Shown piece by piece: positions 19,468 to 27,652 of a stretch of 64,000 nucleotides of DNA (positions are counted from its first letter, which is position 1; every line of letters starts with the position of its first letter). A program made the position numbers and the translations under genes. The DNA is from Geobacter sp. Its GTDB lineage: Bacteria > Desulfobacterota > Desulfuromonadia > Geobacterales > Geobacteraceae. Location: contig PJFC01000003.1 in the NCBI GenBank assembly GCA_003574885.1, positions 310,001 to 374,000 of the forward strand. Direction: 5' to 3'. A model generated the notes under the pieces. That model was given only the letters and a program-made list of their open reading frames with translations, ran no database searches and was not told where the DNA came from.

Positions 19468-19647
19468 GGCAGTTGAAGAAGTCCTGCGTTCACTCCGCTT
19501 CCCTTCAGCTGTGGCTCTAAGGCTCACTGCGCCGCAGCCGCAAACTCACCCTGCGGGTTCAGACAATGCTGCTGCTGTTCGCTCCGTTTCGCCAAGAGCC
19601 ACAATACTTCAGGGAAAGTCGTTCTCTGCGGACTACGTTCAACTGCC
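19468..19647. repeat. 180-bp structured palindromic element, copy A
   Basis: Outer arms GGCAGTTGAA (19468-19477) and TTCAACTGCC (19638-19647). Nested arms GTGGCTCT/AGAGCCAC (19511-19518 with 19595-19602) and CGCAGC/GCTGCTG around the core AACTCACCCTGCGGGTTCAG. A second core GCTCCGTTTCGCC lies at about 19581. Copy B at 25530-25707 has matching cores at matching offsets but different arm sequences. Confidence 0.7.
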
Positions 19648-19752
19648 GTTTCTAGTTTTCAGTGTTCCCAAGGAATAGAATAAACCTGAAAAATAATTTA
19701 GCCACAACCGTACACCGAATAATCGAAATCTGAATTTGCCATAGCAATACAA

Positions 19753-19769
19753 TAGGACCTTTTTTGTCT
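19753..19769. promoter_or_regulatory. Candidate Rrf2 operator, cyd side
   Basis: TAGGACCTTTTTTGTCT, 16 of 17 identical to the site at 20212-20228 in the rrf2 promoter. It lies 19 bp past the rrf2 coding end, upstream of the cyd leader. Assignment to the Rrf2 protein is inference from position. Confidence 0.5.
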
Positions 19770-19787
19770 CATATTGCGGCAAAAAAA

Positions 19788-20198
19788 TTATTTCGTTTCC
19801 CTAGCCAGTTCTTCGATGGTAACGGATTCCAGTATCCGTACGACCTCGCTCTGGACACGGCGCCAGACTGGGTGGACATTGCAGTGACTGTCGAAATCGC
19901 AGGCGCTCCCCCCCATCAGGCAGCGGTTCGGGATGATGGGCCCTTCGACCGCTTCCACGACCTCCCGCAGGGTAATCCTGGACGCAGGACGACCCAGCAT
20001 GAATCCCCCTCCTGTCCCCCTGTAGGAATTCACCAGGCCGAGCTTTGCAAAATTCTGGAATATTTTAGCGAGAAACGTCTGGGGAACCTCGGTCGCCTCA
20101 GCGATTTCGCTGATAAGCGCCATCTTCCCCGGCGTCTGTCGGGCAAGATAAATGATACCCCTGATTGCATATTCACCCTTGCGGGTCAACTCCATCAT
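19788..20198 (-). CDS. Rrf2-family Fe-S transcriptional regulator
   Basis: 136 aa. Winged HTH of the Rrf2 family (MMELTRKGEYAIRGIIYLA, ISEIAEATEVPQTFLAKIFQNFAKLGLV, RGTGGGFMLGRPASRITLREVVEAVEG), followed by three cysteines C93, C100 and C106 in a spacing like IscR/NsrR, the usual [2Fe-2S] or [4Fe-4S] ligands. Such proteins sense cluster status, NO or oxygen. It sits directly upstream of cydAB on the same strand, and a near-identical 17-mer lies at its own promoter and before cydA, so cyd is the probable target. Confidence 0.88.
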   Translation of the reverse strand: MMELTRKGEYAIRGIIYLARQTPGKMALISEIAEATEVPQTFLAKIFQNFAKLGLVNSYRGTGGGFMLGRPASRITLREVVEAVEGPIIPNRCLMGGSACDFDSHCNVHPVWRRVQSEVVRILESVTIEELARETK

Positions 20199-20211
20199 TG
20201 TGGCACACCTT

Positions 20212-20228
20212 TAGGACCTGTTTTGTCT
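20212..20228. promoter_or_regulatory. Candidate Rrf2 operator at the rrf2 start site
   Basis: TAGGACCTGTTTTGTCT. It abuts the -10 hexamer (20229-20234) on its downstream side, where a bound regulator would block initiation. It differs at one base from the site at 19753-19769, suggesting autoregulation plus control of cyd. Confidence 0.5.
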
Positions 20229-20257
20229 TTTATAACCAAACAAGCGACCGCTGTCAA
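20229..20257 (-). promoter_or_regulatory. Sigma70 promoter of the rrf2 regulator gene
   Basis: Minus strand TTGACA (20252-20257), exact 17-nt spacer, TATAAA (20229-20234). Predicted start near 20222, inside the candidate operator; leader about 24 nt. Confidence 0.75.
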
Positions 20258-20302
20258 GACAGAAATCCCCCGAGAGAAAAATACTGCCTGAATTGACCGG
20301 AT

Positions 20303-20944
20303 CTAGAAAATAACCTTACGCCAGACATCCACAACCGTCCCGACGACTCTGGTGTTCGGTTCCGGCTTGAAGGGGGCATAGGAGGTGTTGTCCGGCGTAA
20401 AAACGGTCTCGCCCGCGGAAACCCGGTAACGCCGCATGATTATATCACCCCAGAGATTGTTCAGCATGACGACGTCGCCGTTTTGGGGCTCCATGTCGGG
20501 GACGAACAGCACCAGGTCTCCGTCGAGAATGGTCGGGGCCATGAAATTGCCGTAGCAGATGAGCCCGTAGCAACCCTCTGGCGCCTTGGGAAGCCGTATG
20601 TACTCGGCAACATCCTCCGCCAGTATCGTTTCAGGGAATCCCTCTGAAATTTTCTGCAGGAGTGGAATGCTCCCCGATTCTCCACGCGAACGAAGCCCTC
20701 CTCCGATCCGGCGCATTTCGCCGCGACCCGTGCAGATCCATTCCTGATCAGCATTGAAATAATGGCAGAGGGCAATAATGAGTGTTTCGGACGGGATTTT
20801 CTTCCCCCGCTCGATACTGCTCAGAAACCCCTGGACGATCCCAAGGGAATCGGCAAACTTCTGCTGGGTGAGGCCGACGGACTGCCGTACCTGCTTGATG
20901 CGGCTGCCGATATTGTTGTCCGGTTGCAATTTGTGTATGGCCAT
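20303..20944 (-). CDS. XRE/S24-type repressor with a degenerate LexA-like domain
   Basis: 213 aa. N-terminal Cro/C1 HTH (about 12-66: IGSRIKQVRQSVGLTQQKFADSLGI) and a C-terminal LexA/UmuD fold (about 115-213: YGLICYGNF...DGDLVLFVPD...DNTSYAPF). The catalytic Ser of the usual GDSM motif is Phe (F134, GNFMAP) and the usual KR is RR (171-172), so self-cleavage is not expected. The protein may thus be a constitutive or ligand-controlled repressor rather than an SOS-cleaved one. Phage-repressor-like, but no phage genes are adjacent. Promoter at 21006-21033. Confidence 0.85.
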   Translation of the reverse strand: MAIHKLQPDNNIGSRIKQVRQSVGLTQQKFADSLGIVQGFLSSIERGKKIPSETLIIALCHYFNADQEWICTGRGEMRRIGGGLRSRGESGSIPLLQKISEGFPETILAEDVAEYIRLPKAPEGCYGLICYGNFMAPTILDGDLVLFVPDMEPQNGDVVMLNNLWGDIIMRRYRVSAGETVFTPDNTSYAPFKPEPNTRVVGTVVDVWRKVIF

Positions 20945-21005
20945 AAAGACTCTCGCCGTGCGGGATTATGTCCGGGGTCGCCGGAACAGTGAAAATTTCC
21001 TGCAA

Positions 21006-21033
21006 GTATTACACACATTGACCCGGTCGGCAA
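21006..21033 (-). promoter_or_regulatory. Candidate promoter of the S24-type repressor
   Basis: Minus strand TTGCCG (21028-21033), 16-nt spacer, TAATAC (21006-21011), about 60 bp upstream of the repressor start. Confidence 0.45.
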
Positions 21034-21066
21034 GCACAATAAATTACAGTGAGATATACAGGTTAG

Positions 21067-22356
21067 CTACTCCGGCGCCAGGTGCTCCTGTTCACCATAT
21101 TCCTTTGTCATATTCCCCTGCCATTCTTTCACCACCCCGGAATAATCAATGCCATAATCGGCGAGAGCCGACCCGATGGCATCCTGGACCGACATCTCGG
21201 TCTCCAGCAACCGGAGGATCTCTTGCATCTTGTGCCAGCCGTACCTGGCAACCATGAAGTTCACCAGGCCATAGCTCTGCTGGTAGGCCAGCGTGACCTG
21301 CCGGCCGGACAGCGTGCTGAACGGTTGCTCCAGGAGAGGGAAGGAGAGGAAACCACCATGCCGTGCCACCCTCCCCAGATCTGCCATGGGCTGATTGAAT
21401 TCCTTCCGTCCCTCAAGCTCGGCCAACCCCTCGTTGAGCCAGGTTGGGCAGTTCCCTTTTGTCATCTCATAAACGACCACATGGGTATATTCGTGGACCA
21501 GTACGTTCCGGAGAAGCGGGGTCAACTCGGTGGCACCACCGACGGGGACACGTATCTTACCGTCGTAAAGGCCGCCCGACCAGTCGGGGCTGGCGGTCAG
21601 TTCCTTGAAATCTTTTCTGGTATAGAGAAGCACCTGTACCCGTGCCTCGGGGAAATAGTCCAGATCGGCGCCGACCCGGTTGTATGCGGTCTCCAGCACA
21701 TCAAGTATCCTGCCGGCCGGCAGGGATTTCAGTTCAGTATCGTAGGTGAGAGAGAAACGGGAGCTGAACCACTTGTCCATACGGGTCTCCAGTACCAGCT
21801 CACGCCGGGTCTTGTCCACCAGTTCCCGGATTGAGGAACGGGAAGGATCCAGCTCCAGCGCTTTCTCCCACATCTCCACGGCATGGGAAAGGTCGCCACT
21901 GTCGTAATAGACGCTCCCCAGATGGTAATAGAGTTCGGGCGAAGCCTCGCCAAGCGAGCGGGCCCGTTCGAGTTCATAAATGGCCCCTTCATAGCGCTTG
22001 GCTGCATGCAGGGCGATGCCACGGAGAACAGCGTAGCGGGATGCATCGGGAAACAGTTCCCGCGCATGATCGAAACTGTCGGCCGCAGCATCGTAGATTT
22101 TCTGCTCCATCTGCCGCATCCCCACATAGGTATAGGTCTCGGCAAGATTTCTCCGCAGGGTCAGGTCGTAGGGGGAGAGACCGACAGCCTTCTGCAGCTG
22201 ATCAAGGCCCTTTTCATACTCTCCCTGCTCAAGCAGCTTGAGGGCATAATCATTATGGAGAATGGGATCGTTGGCAAAAGCGGGGAAAACCATGGTGATG
22301 ACGACCAGAAAAGCGTGGATGAAAATGGTGCGACGCTGGGAAGGAAGCGAGGCCAT
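21067..22356 (-). CDS. TPR protein with gluzincin metalloprotease domain (peptidase MA-like)
   Basis: About 429 aa from ATG 22354-22356. Signal-like N-terminus (TIFIHAFLVVITMVFPAFA), then about four TPRs (roughly 30-190: YALKLLEQGEYEKGLDQLQKA; AAADSFDHARELFP; YEGAIYELERARSLG; SHAVEMWEKALELDP). Next is a protease domain with HEYTH and a downstream WLNEGLAE glutamate, the HExxH...E gluzincin pattern seen in peptidase_MA_2 proteins. Probably periplasmic or membrane-anchored. It starts 4 bp after the J-domain gene. Substrate unknown. Confidence 0.8.
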   Translation of the reverse strand: MASLPSQRRTIFIHAFLVVITMVFPAFANDPILHNDYALKLLEQGEYEKGLDQLQKAVGLSPYDLTLRRNLAETYTYVGMRQMEQKIYDAAADSFDHARELFPDASRYAVLRGIALHAAKRYEGAIYELERARSLGEASPELYYHLGSVYYDSGDLSHAVEMWEKALELDPSRSSIRELVDKTRRELVLETRMDKWFSSRFSLTYDTELKSLPAGRILDVLETAYNRVGADLDYFPEARVQVLLYTRKDFKELTASPDWSGGLYDGKIRVPVGGATELTPLLRNVLVHEYTHVVVYEMTKGNCPTWLNEGLAELEGRKEFNQPMADLGRVARHGGFLSFPLLEQPFSTLSGRQVTLAYQQSYGLVNFMVARYGWHKMQEILRLLETEMSVQDAIGSALADYGIDYSGVVKEWQGNMTKEYGEQEHLAPE

Positions 22357-22360
22357 GGAG

Positions 22361-22651
22361 CTACTTGCTCCCCCACAACGGCGCATCGGCAAACTGGCGG
22401 CGGAGCCGTTCATCGGGATTCTGCTCGTAAAACTCATCTTCGGCGAAGGAATAGCGGTAATCATCAACGTAGTCACGAATGACCTTGTAAGCGGCGTTGA
22501 TCGCCCGTATCCGCTCAGGGTCACTTCCCTCACCGCTGTCGGGATGGTAGCGCCTCACCAGTTCACGATGGCGGCTCTTGATCATGCGCAGGGTGGCCCG
22601 TCGGGGAAGGCCGAGCACAGAAAGCGCCTCGTTGAGCTCTTCATGGGTCAT
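22361..22651 (-). CDS. Small J-domain protein
   Basis: 96 aa from ATG 22649-22651. A J-domain-like helical pair with the HPD tripeptide intact (RRYHPDSGEGSDPERIRAIN) and a short acidic C-terminus. This is enough to stimulate an Hsp70 ATPase, but it has no Gly/Phe or zinc-finger domains, so it is not DnaJ itself. It lies 83 bp after dxs and 4 bp before the TPR metalloprotease gene, forming a two-gene unit. The client and Hsp70 partner are unknown. Confidence 0.78.
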   Translation of the reverse strand: MTHEELNEALSVLGLPRRATLRMIKSRHRELVRRYHPDSGEGSDPERIRAINAAYKVIRDYVDDYRYSFAEDEFYEQNPDERLRRQFADAPLWGSK

Positions 22652-22734
22652 AAGCGTACCTTTAATCCGGGAAGGACGGGCGCCCCGTGGAATGAATGTG
22701 CCCGATAACCTGAAAAAACAGGGGCTCCCCGATT

Positions 22735-24612
22735 TCACGCATGCATCTTCTCCCGGACCCGCGCGGCGATACCTTCCGCGTTGAGACCATAGAGTGCTCG
22801 CAATTCCGGTTGCTCTCCCTGTTCGATGAAACTGTCCGGGAAGCCCAGGCGTGTGATCGCCAGGTCGGCGTACCCCTCATCCGCGAGAAGTTCCAGAACC
22901 GTCGTGCCAAAGCCCCCCTGCAATACGTTCTCCTCCACGGTGAACAGCGGGACGTGCCGCTCGGCCAGAGAGATTATCAACTCCTGGTCCAGCGGCTTGA
23001 CGAAACGGGCATTCACCACCGTCATCTCGATCCCCTCACCAGCAAGGAGGGCAGCAGCTTCCAGCGCCGGGACGACCATGGTGCCGAGAGCAAGAATAGT
23101 CCCGCTCTTTCCGTCCCGTAACACCTCGCCTTTGCCTAAGGGAAGGTCATGGAAGCTCTGGTCCAGCGGCACTCCGTACCCGTTTCCCCGGGGGTAGCGC
23201 ACCGCAACTGGCGTTCCCAGATCGATGGCGGTCTGGAGCATGTGCTGCAGCTCATTTTCGTCCTTGGGTGTCATGATGGTCATATTGGGGAGCGAACGGA
23301 GATAGGAGAGGTCGAACACCCCGTGGTGGGTCGGCCCGTCGCTCCCTACGACCCCGGCCCGGTCGATGGCGAATACCACCGGCAGGTTCTGCAGGCAGAC
23401 ATCATGGAACACCTGGTCGTAGGCCCGCTGGAGAAACGACGAGTAGACGGCAAAGACCGGCTTGTACCCCTCGGCTGCAAGTCCGGCGGCGAAGGTCACG
23501 CCGTGCTGCTCGGCTATCCCCACATCGAAGAAGCGTGAGGGAAACTCCTTGGCAAAAGGGGTAAGTCCCGTGCCATCGGGCATGGCGGCTGTGATGGCGC
23601 ACACCTTGTCGTCCTCCGCGGCGATCTGCATCATCGTCTCGCCGAAGATTCCCGTATAGGAAGCCGCCCCCCCCTTCCCCTTGATGACTTTGCCGGTGGC
23701 GATCTCGAAGGGACCGACACCGTGGAACAGTGATGGGTTCTCTTCGGCTGGCCGGTACCCCTTCCCTTTCTTGGTCAGCACATGGATGAGCACGGCATCG
23801 TCGAACCGCTTCACCCGTTCCAGGGTTTCCTGCAGGAGGGGGAGGTCATGGCCGTCGATGGGGCCGATATACTCGAAACCGAAAGCCTCGAAGAGCATCC
23901 CCGGCGTGAAAAGCCCCTTGAGGGACTCCTCGGCCCGTTTCGCCACCTGCAAAACATTGCGGCCAAGGTCATCGAGCCCCTCCAGGAATCCTTCCAGATC
24001 CTTTTTGATCTTGTGGACGAATTCACTGGTTATGGTACGGGAGAGAAAATTGGAAAGAGCCCCCACATTCTCCGCGATAGACATTTCGTTATCGTTGAGG
24101 ATAACCACCAAGTCTTTGTTAAGGTGCCCGGCATGATTGAGCCCCTCGTAGGCGATGCCGCCGGTCATGGAGCCGTCGCCGATGACGGCAACGACCTTGT
24201 CATGCCCCTGACGCAGGTCACGGCCCACGGCGAGGCCGAGAGCAGCTGAGATGGAGGTAGAGGAATGGCCCACGTCAAAGGCATCATGAACCGACTCGGC
24301 CCGCTTGGGGAAACCGCTTATCCCTCCCATGGTCCGGAGAGTGCGGAAACTCTCACGCCTGCCAGTCAGGAGCTTGTGGGCATAGGCCTGGTGCCCCACA
24401 TCCCAGACGATCTTGTCCCGGGGGGAAGAGAACACCCGGTGAAGAGCAATGGTCAGTTCCACCACGCCAAGACTCGGCGCCAGGTGGCCGCCATTGGTAG
24501 CGCACGTTGCGATGATCTCCTGGCGCAGCTCCTCCGCCAGCAGTACCAGTTCCCTGGCGGGGAGTTTTTTCAGATCCTCGGGCCCGTTGATTTTTTCAAG
24601 AATTGGAGCCAT
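22735..24612 (-). CDS. dxs: 1-deoxy-D-xylulose-5-phosphate synthase
   Basis: Condenses pyruvate and glyceraldehyde-3-phosphate using thiamine diphosphate, the entry step of the MEP isoprenoid pathway. About 625 aa. [20 protein letters not shown] with the later [12 protein letters not shown] is the TPP/Mg site; [17 protein letters not shown] and the C-terminal transketolase domain are complete. ATG 24610-24612 overlaps the ispA stop by one base; a GTG one codon earlier is possible. Last of the xseA-xseB-ispA-dxs cluster. Confidence 0.97.
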   Translation of the reverse strand: MAPILEKINGPEDLKKLPARELVLLAEELRQEIIATCATNGGHLAPSLGVVELTIALHRVFSSPRDKIVWDVGHQAYAHKLLTGRRESFRTLRTMGGISGFPKRAESVHDAFDVGHSSTSISAALGLAVGRDLRQGHDKVVAVIGDGSMTGGIAYEGLNHAGHLNKDLVVILNDNEMSIAENVGALSNFLSRTITSEFVHKIKKDLEGFLEGLDDLGRNVLQVAKRAEESLKGLFTPGMLFEAFGFEYIGPIDGHDLPLLQETLERVKRFDDAVLIHVLTKKGKGYRPAEENPSLFHGVGPFEIATGKVIKGKGGAASYTGIFGETMMQIAAEDDKVCAITAAMPDGTGLTPFAKEFPSRFFDVGIAEQHGVTFAAGLAAEGYKPVFAVYSSFLQRAYDQVFHDVCLQNLPVVFAIDRAGVVGSDGPTHHGVFDLSYLRSLPNMTIMTPKDENELQHMLQTAIDLGTPVAVRYPRGNGYGVPLDQSFHDLPLGKGEVLRDGKSGTILALGTMVVPALEAAALLAGEGIEMTVVNARFVKPLDQELIISLAERHVPLFTVEENVLQGGFGTTVLELLADEGYADLAITRLGFPDSFIEQGEQPELRALYGLNAEGIAARVREKMHA

Positions 24613-25505
24613 CACGATTTCCGGTACACGACATACTGGGCGATCTCCCGCAGGGGATCAGCCTTGGCATCGAACTGATCGAGGGCGGCCAGTGCCATGT
24701 CGGTCAGCTCGGCGGCCCGCCGCTTGGATTCAGCCAGTCCAACCACCGCGGGATAGGTCGCCTTCCCTCGCTCCTCGTCGCTCCCTGCGTCCTTGCCTAT
24801 CTCTTCCGTAGTCCCTTCGATATCCAGGATGTCATCGGCAATCTGGAACGCCAGGCCGATCGCTTCGCCATACCTGGTAAAGGCGGCGAGCCTCCCCTCG
24901 TCGGCACCGCCGAGTATGGCGCCTGCCTTTACGGAGGCCTTGATGAGCGCGCCTGTCTTGTGGGTGTGGATGTACTGGACCGTCGGCAGGTCGATATCCT
25001 TCTTCCCCTCGCTCTCCATATCCACCACCTGGCCGCCGACCATGCCGTGGGACCCGGCACAGCGGGCAATCTCCTGGATGACCGCCAGCCGCTCACGTGG
25101 GGGGAGACCGGCGCCGACCTCCGGATTGCTGAGAAGAATAAATGCCTCGGTCAGGAGGGCATCGCCGGCAAGAATCGCGGTCGCTTCCCCGAACACCTTG
25201 TGATTTGTCGGGTTTCCCCGCCGGAAATCATCGTCGTCCATGGCCGGGAGATCGTCATGAATGAGGGAATAGGTATGGATCATCTCCATGGCGCAGGCTG
25301 CCGCCATGGCCTGGTCGACGGTTCCCCCCGCCGCCTCGCAGGCGGCCAGCATGAGGATCGGCCGCACCCTTTTCCCCCCCGCAAACACCGAATAGCGCAT
25401 GGCGCGGTGCAGAGAAGACGGCAGTTCGTCCTCCCGGGGAAGGTAGCGGTCCAGCGCCTCGTCAACCACACGACAGCGCTCTTTCAGATATGATTTAAGG
25501 TCCAT
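24612..25505 (-). CDS. ispA: Farnesyl diphosphate (geranyltranstransferase) synthase
   Basis: Short-chain trans-prenyl diphosphate synthase adding IPP to DMAPP/GPP. 297 aa. First Asp-rich motif [10 protein letters not shown] (the spaced DDxxxxD form typical of bacterial FPP synthases) and second motif [30 protein letters not shown] precedes the first motif. Coupled to dxs by a one-base overlap. Separated from xseB by 213 bp that contain structured element copy B. Confidence 0.95.
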   Translation of the reverse strand: MDLKSYLKERCRVVDEALDRYLPREDELPSSLHRAMRYSVFAGGKRVRPILMLAACEAAGGTVDQAMAAACAMEMIHTYSLIHDDLPAMDDDDFRRGNPTNHKVFGEATAILAGDALLTEAFILLSNPEVGAGLPPRERLAVIQEIARCAGSHGMVGGQVVDMESEGKKDIDLPTVQYIHTHKTGALIKASVKAGAILGGADEGRLAAFTRYGEAIGLAFQIADDILDIEGTTEEIGKDAGSDEERGKATYPAVVGLAESKRRAAELTDMALAALDQFDAKADPLREIAQYVVYRKS

Positions 25506-25529
25506 GGTTCTCTCTCTTTCCAGAATCCG

Positions 25530-25707
25530 TGAGGGGTGAGTACCCTGTTCCGCTCAGCGTCCCCTCAATCCGCCGCTGTACGTCTCATTTCGCGCTGGCC
25601 GATCAACTCGCCCTGACGGCCTCAAACAGGACCGGCCAGCTTTGCTCCATTTCGCCTACAACGGCTGGACCTCGGGCACATTTGCTCCACAGGGAACGCA
25701 CCCCTCA
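25530..25707. repeat. 178-bp structured palindromic element, copy B
   Basis: Outer arms TGAGGGGTG (25530-25538) and CACCCCTCA (25699-25707). Nested arms GCCGCTGTA/TACAACGGC (25572-25580 with 25657-25665) and GCTGGCCG/CGGCCAGC around the core AACTCGCCCTGACGGCCTCA. A second core GCTCCATTTCGCC lies at about 25644. Core offsets match copy A within 1 nt; the arms differ in sequence but stay self-complementary. Confidence 0.7.
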
Positions 25708-25718
25708 TCAGATAGATA

Positions 25719-25949
25719 TTATTCGTCGTCCAGCTTGAACGGCACTCTCCCGAAGCTCCCGTCCTTCTGCTTGAGGAGCATCTCCACCCGCTGTTCAGCC
25801 TCGTTGAGCTTTTTGTTGCAGAAAGCGGCCTGCCTGACCCCCTCTTCGAAGGCCTTGAGGGAGTCTTCCAGGGAAAGTTCACCCCCTTCGAGCTTCCTGA
25901 CCACCTCTTCCAGTTTCTTCAGGGATGTTTCGAATTTTTCAACGGCCAT
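25719..25949 (-). CDS. xseB: Exodeoxyribonuclease VII small subunit
   Basis: 76 aa, the usual length. MAVEKFETSLKKLEEVVRKLEGGELSLEDSLKAFEEGVRQ contains the two-helix XseB signature. Several XseB chains bind one XseA to form the ssDNA-degrading exonuclease VII. It lies 145 bp after xseA and is followed by ispA, an order found in many bacteria. Confidence 0.95.
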   Translation of the reverse strand: MAVEKFETSLKKLEEVVRKLEGGELSLEDSLKAFEEGVRQAAFCNKKLNEAEQRVEMLLKQKDGSFGRVPFKLDDE

Positions 25950-26094
25950 GGCACAACCCTTCCCGACGAAATTAAACCGCTATTATACAGAATACCCGCC
26001 ACCAGTCAAGTCAAGCCTGCCGGCCCGTCAATCCTCTCAGCAGTAGTTGCAGGGGCGGAAGAGAACGACGTTCCCTGAAACTACCACTTTCCGG

Positions 26095-27438
26095 TTAATC
26101 CTTGCAGGACTCGACATGGCACAGGGCGGTCCCCCTGAAAAACCTGAGGCTCAATCGGTCCCCCGCCATGAGCTGGCCGCTTTCCCGGATAACAGCTCCA
26201 TCAGGCAGCCGGTTGGCAATGGCATAACCCCGCGCCAGGGTCGAAAGAGGTGAAAGTGCTTCCAGCTTCCCGGCACTGACCGCTACCCCTTCCCGCGCAC
26301 TGTCCATACGGCGCCACACGGCCCGTTCGGCCCTGTTCTCCAGTCCCAGCAGCAGTTCGCGCCCCCGCTCCACCTCCACTCCAGGATTCTGGAGGCGCAA
26401 CCGGTTGACAAGAAACTGCAGCCGCTGGCTAGGCCGTTCCTCTCCTCCCCGGAGAGCAAGGGTGAGGCGTGCGGCAAGGTCATCGACCCGCTGGGACAGG
26501 TGGCCGAGGAGCAGGGTCGGATCCTTGAGGGAACGGCTGAGCAGCTGAAGTTCCCCCTGGAACTCCGCCAACCGGTGTTCCATCACCTGCCGGAGACGGT
26601 GGACCAGGGAATCCACCTCGGTGGCAAGTTCACCCTTGCTCCGGACCACGAGTTCCGCGGCAGCTGACGGAGTCGGGGCGCGCAGGTCGGCGACGAAATC
26701 GGCGATAGTGAAATCAACCTCGTGCCCCACCGCTGAGATAACCGGTATGCGCGACTGGTGGATGGCCCGTGCCACAACCTCCTCGTTGAACGCCCACAGG
26801 TCTTCGAGGGAGCCGCCACCCCGGCCGACGATGAGCACATCAGCCGCAGCGAGGCGATTGAAATCCCTTATGGCTCCGGCTATTTCCGCCGCCGCCCCCT
26901 CACCCTGAACCCGTACGGGATAGAGCAGTATCTCAAGATTGGCGAAACGCCGGTTCAGCACATTGAGAATATCATGGATGGCGGCGCCGGTGGCGGACGT
27001 GACGATGCCGATCCGCCGGGGAAGGCGCGGGAGCGGTTTCTTGTGCTCCTCGGCAAACAACCCCTCCTTCGCCAGACGCTCCTTGAGCTGAATGAAGGCC
27101 ATCTGCAACGCGCCGAGCCCCTTGGGCTCCAGGTATTCAGCCAGCAACTGGTAATCGCCCCGCTGGTCATAGACCGTCAGGCGCCCCCGGACGATAAGCC
27201 CCATGCCGTCCCGCGGCTTGAACTTCAGTGCCCGGGTAGAAGCGCGGAACATGACGCAGCGCAACTGGGCACCGGCATCCTTGAGAGTGAAATAGAGGTG
27301 GCCCGACGACGGCATGGCAAGGTTGGAGATCTCCCCTTCCACCCAGACGTGTTCGAAATTCTCCTCCAGCACACCCCGGATGAGGCTGGTCAGCTGGCTG
27401 ACCGTCAGTATCCTTTTTTCACCGAAAAGATCCACCAT
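26095..27438 (-). CDS. xseA: Exodeoxyribonuclease VII large subunit
   Basis: Catalytic subunit of exonuclease VII. About 447 aa from ATG 27436-27438 ([22 protein letters not shown]). N-terminal OB fold ([29 protein letters not shown]), then the catalytic domain with [36 protein letters not shown] and [28 protein letters not shown], and a helical C-terminal region. Divergent from the ParA-like gene across a 214-bp gap. Confidence 0.96.
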   Translation of the reverse strand: MVDLFGEKRILTVSQLTSLIRGVLEENFEHVWVEGEISNLAMPSSGHLYFTLKDAGAQLRCVMFRASTRALKFKPRDGMGLIVRGRLTVYDQRGDYQLLAEYLEPKGLGALQMAFIQLKERLAKEGLFAEEHKKPLPRLPRRIGIVTSATGAAIHDILNVLNRRFANLEILLYPVRVQGEGAAAEIAGAIRDFNRLAAADVLIVGRGGGSLEDLWAFNEEVVARAIHQSRIPVISAVGHEVDFTIADFVADLRAPTPSAAAELVVRSKGELATEVDSLVHRLRQVMEHRLAEFQGELQLLSRSLKDPTLLLGHLSQRVDDLAARLTLALRGGEERPSQRLQFLVNRLRLQNPGVEVERGRELLLGLENRAERAVWRRMDSAREGVAVSAGKLEALSPLSTLARGYAIANRLPDGAVIRESGQLMAGDRLSLRFFRGTALCHVESCKD

Positions 27439-27506
27439 GCTCTCCTTCGCTTCCCAACTACTACCACATTGTATAAACAACATCAGATTTGAGATGATCA
27501 CCAGGC

Positions 27507-27600
27507 GGCGAGGAGGAGGCCCCGGAGGCGTACCTGAAGGTACGTTGAGAGGCCGACGACAAAGCAACGAGGTGAGCGCTCAAATATGGCGTTGTAGCAA
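27507..27600. repeat. Intergenic repeat with central GGCGTAC hairpin, copy 1
   Basis: Holds the hairpin CGTACCT-GA-AGGTACG (27529-27535 with 27538-27544) flanked by GGAGGCG and GAGAGGCCGACGAC. A related arrangement, CGGAGGCGTA plus a small palindrome, occurs at 53575-53650. It lies between divergent xseA and the ParA-like gene, where promoters must also be located. Confidence 0.5.
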
Positions 27601-27652
27601 TGGGAGTCAAACCGGTTGACGATACGGCTTGTTCCATACTATCATCACCCCC

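Larger units (their letters stand above)
19425..19787 (-). promoter_or_regulatory. cydA upstream region (363 bp without a gene)
   Basis: Nearest the rrf2 stop is the 17-mer at 19753-19769 that also lies in front of rrf2. An AT-rich stretch follows (about 19660-19750), the likely cyd promoter, though no hexamer pair stands out. Nearest cydA is the 180-bp palindromic element at 19468-19647. If transcription starts in the AT-rich stretch, the element lies in the cyd 5' leader. Confidence 0.55.
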
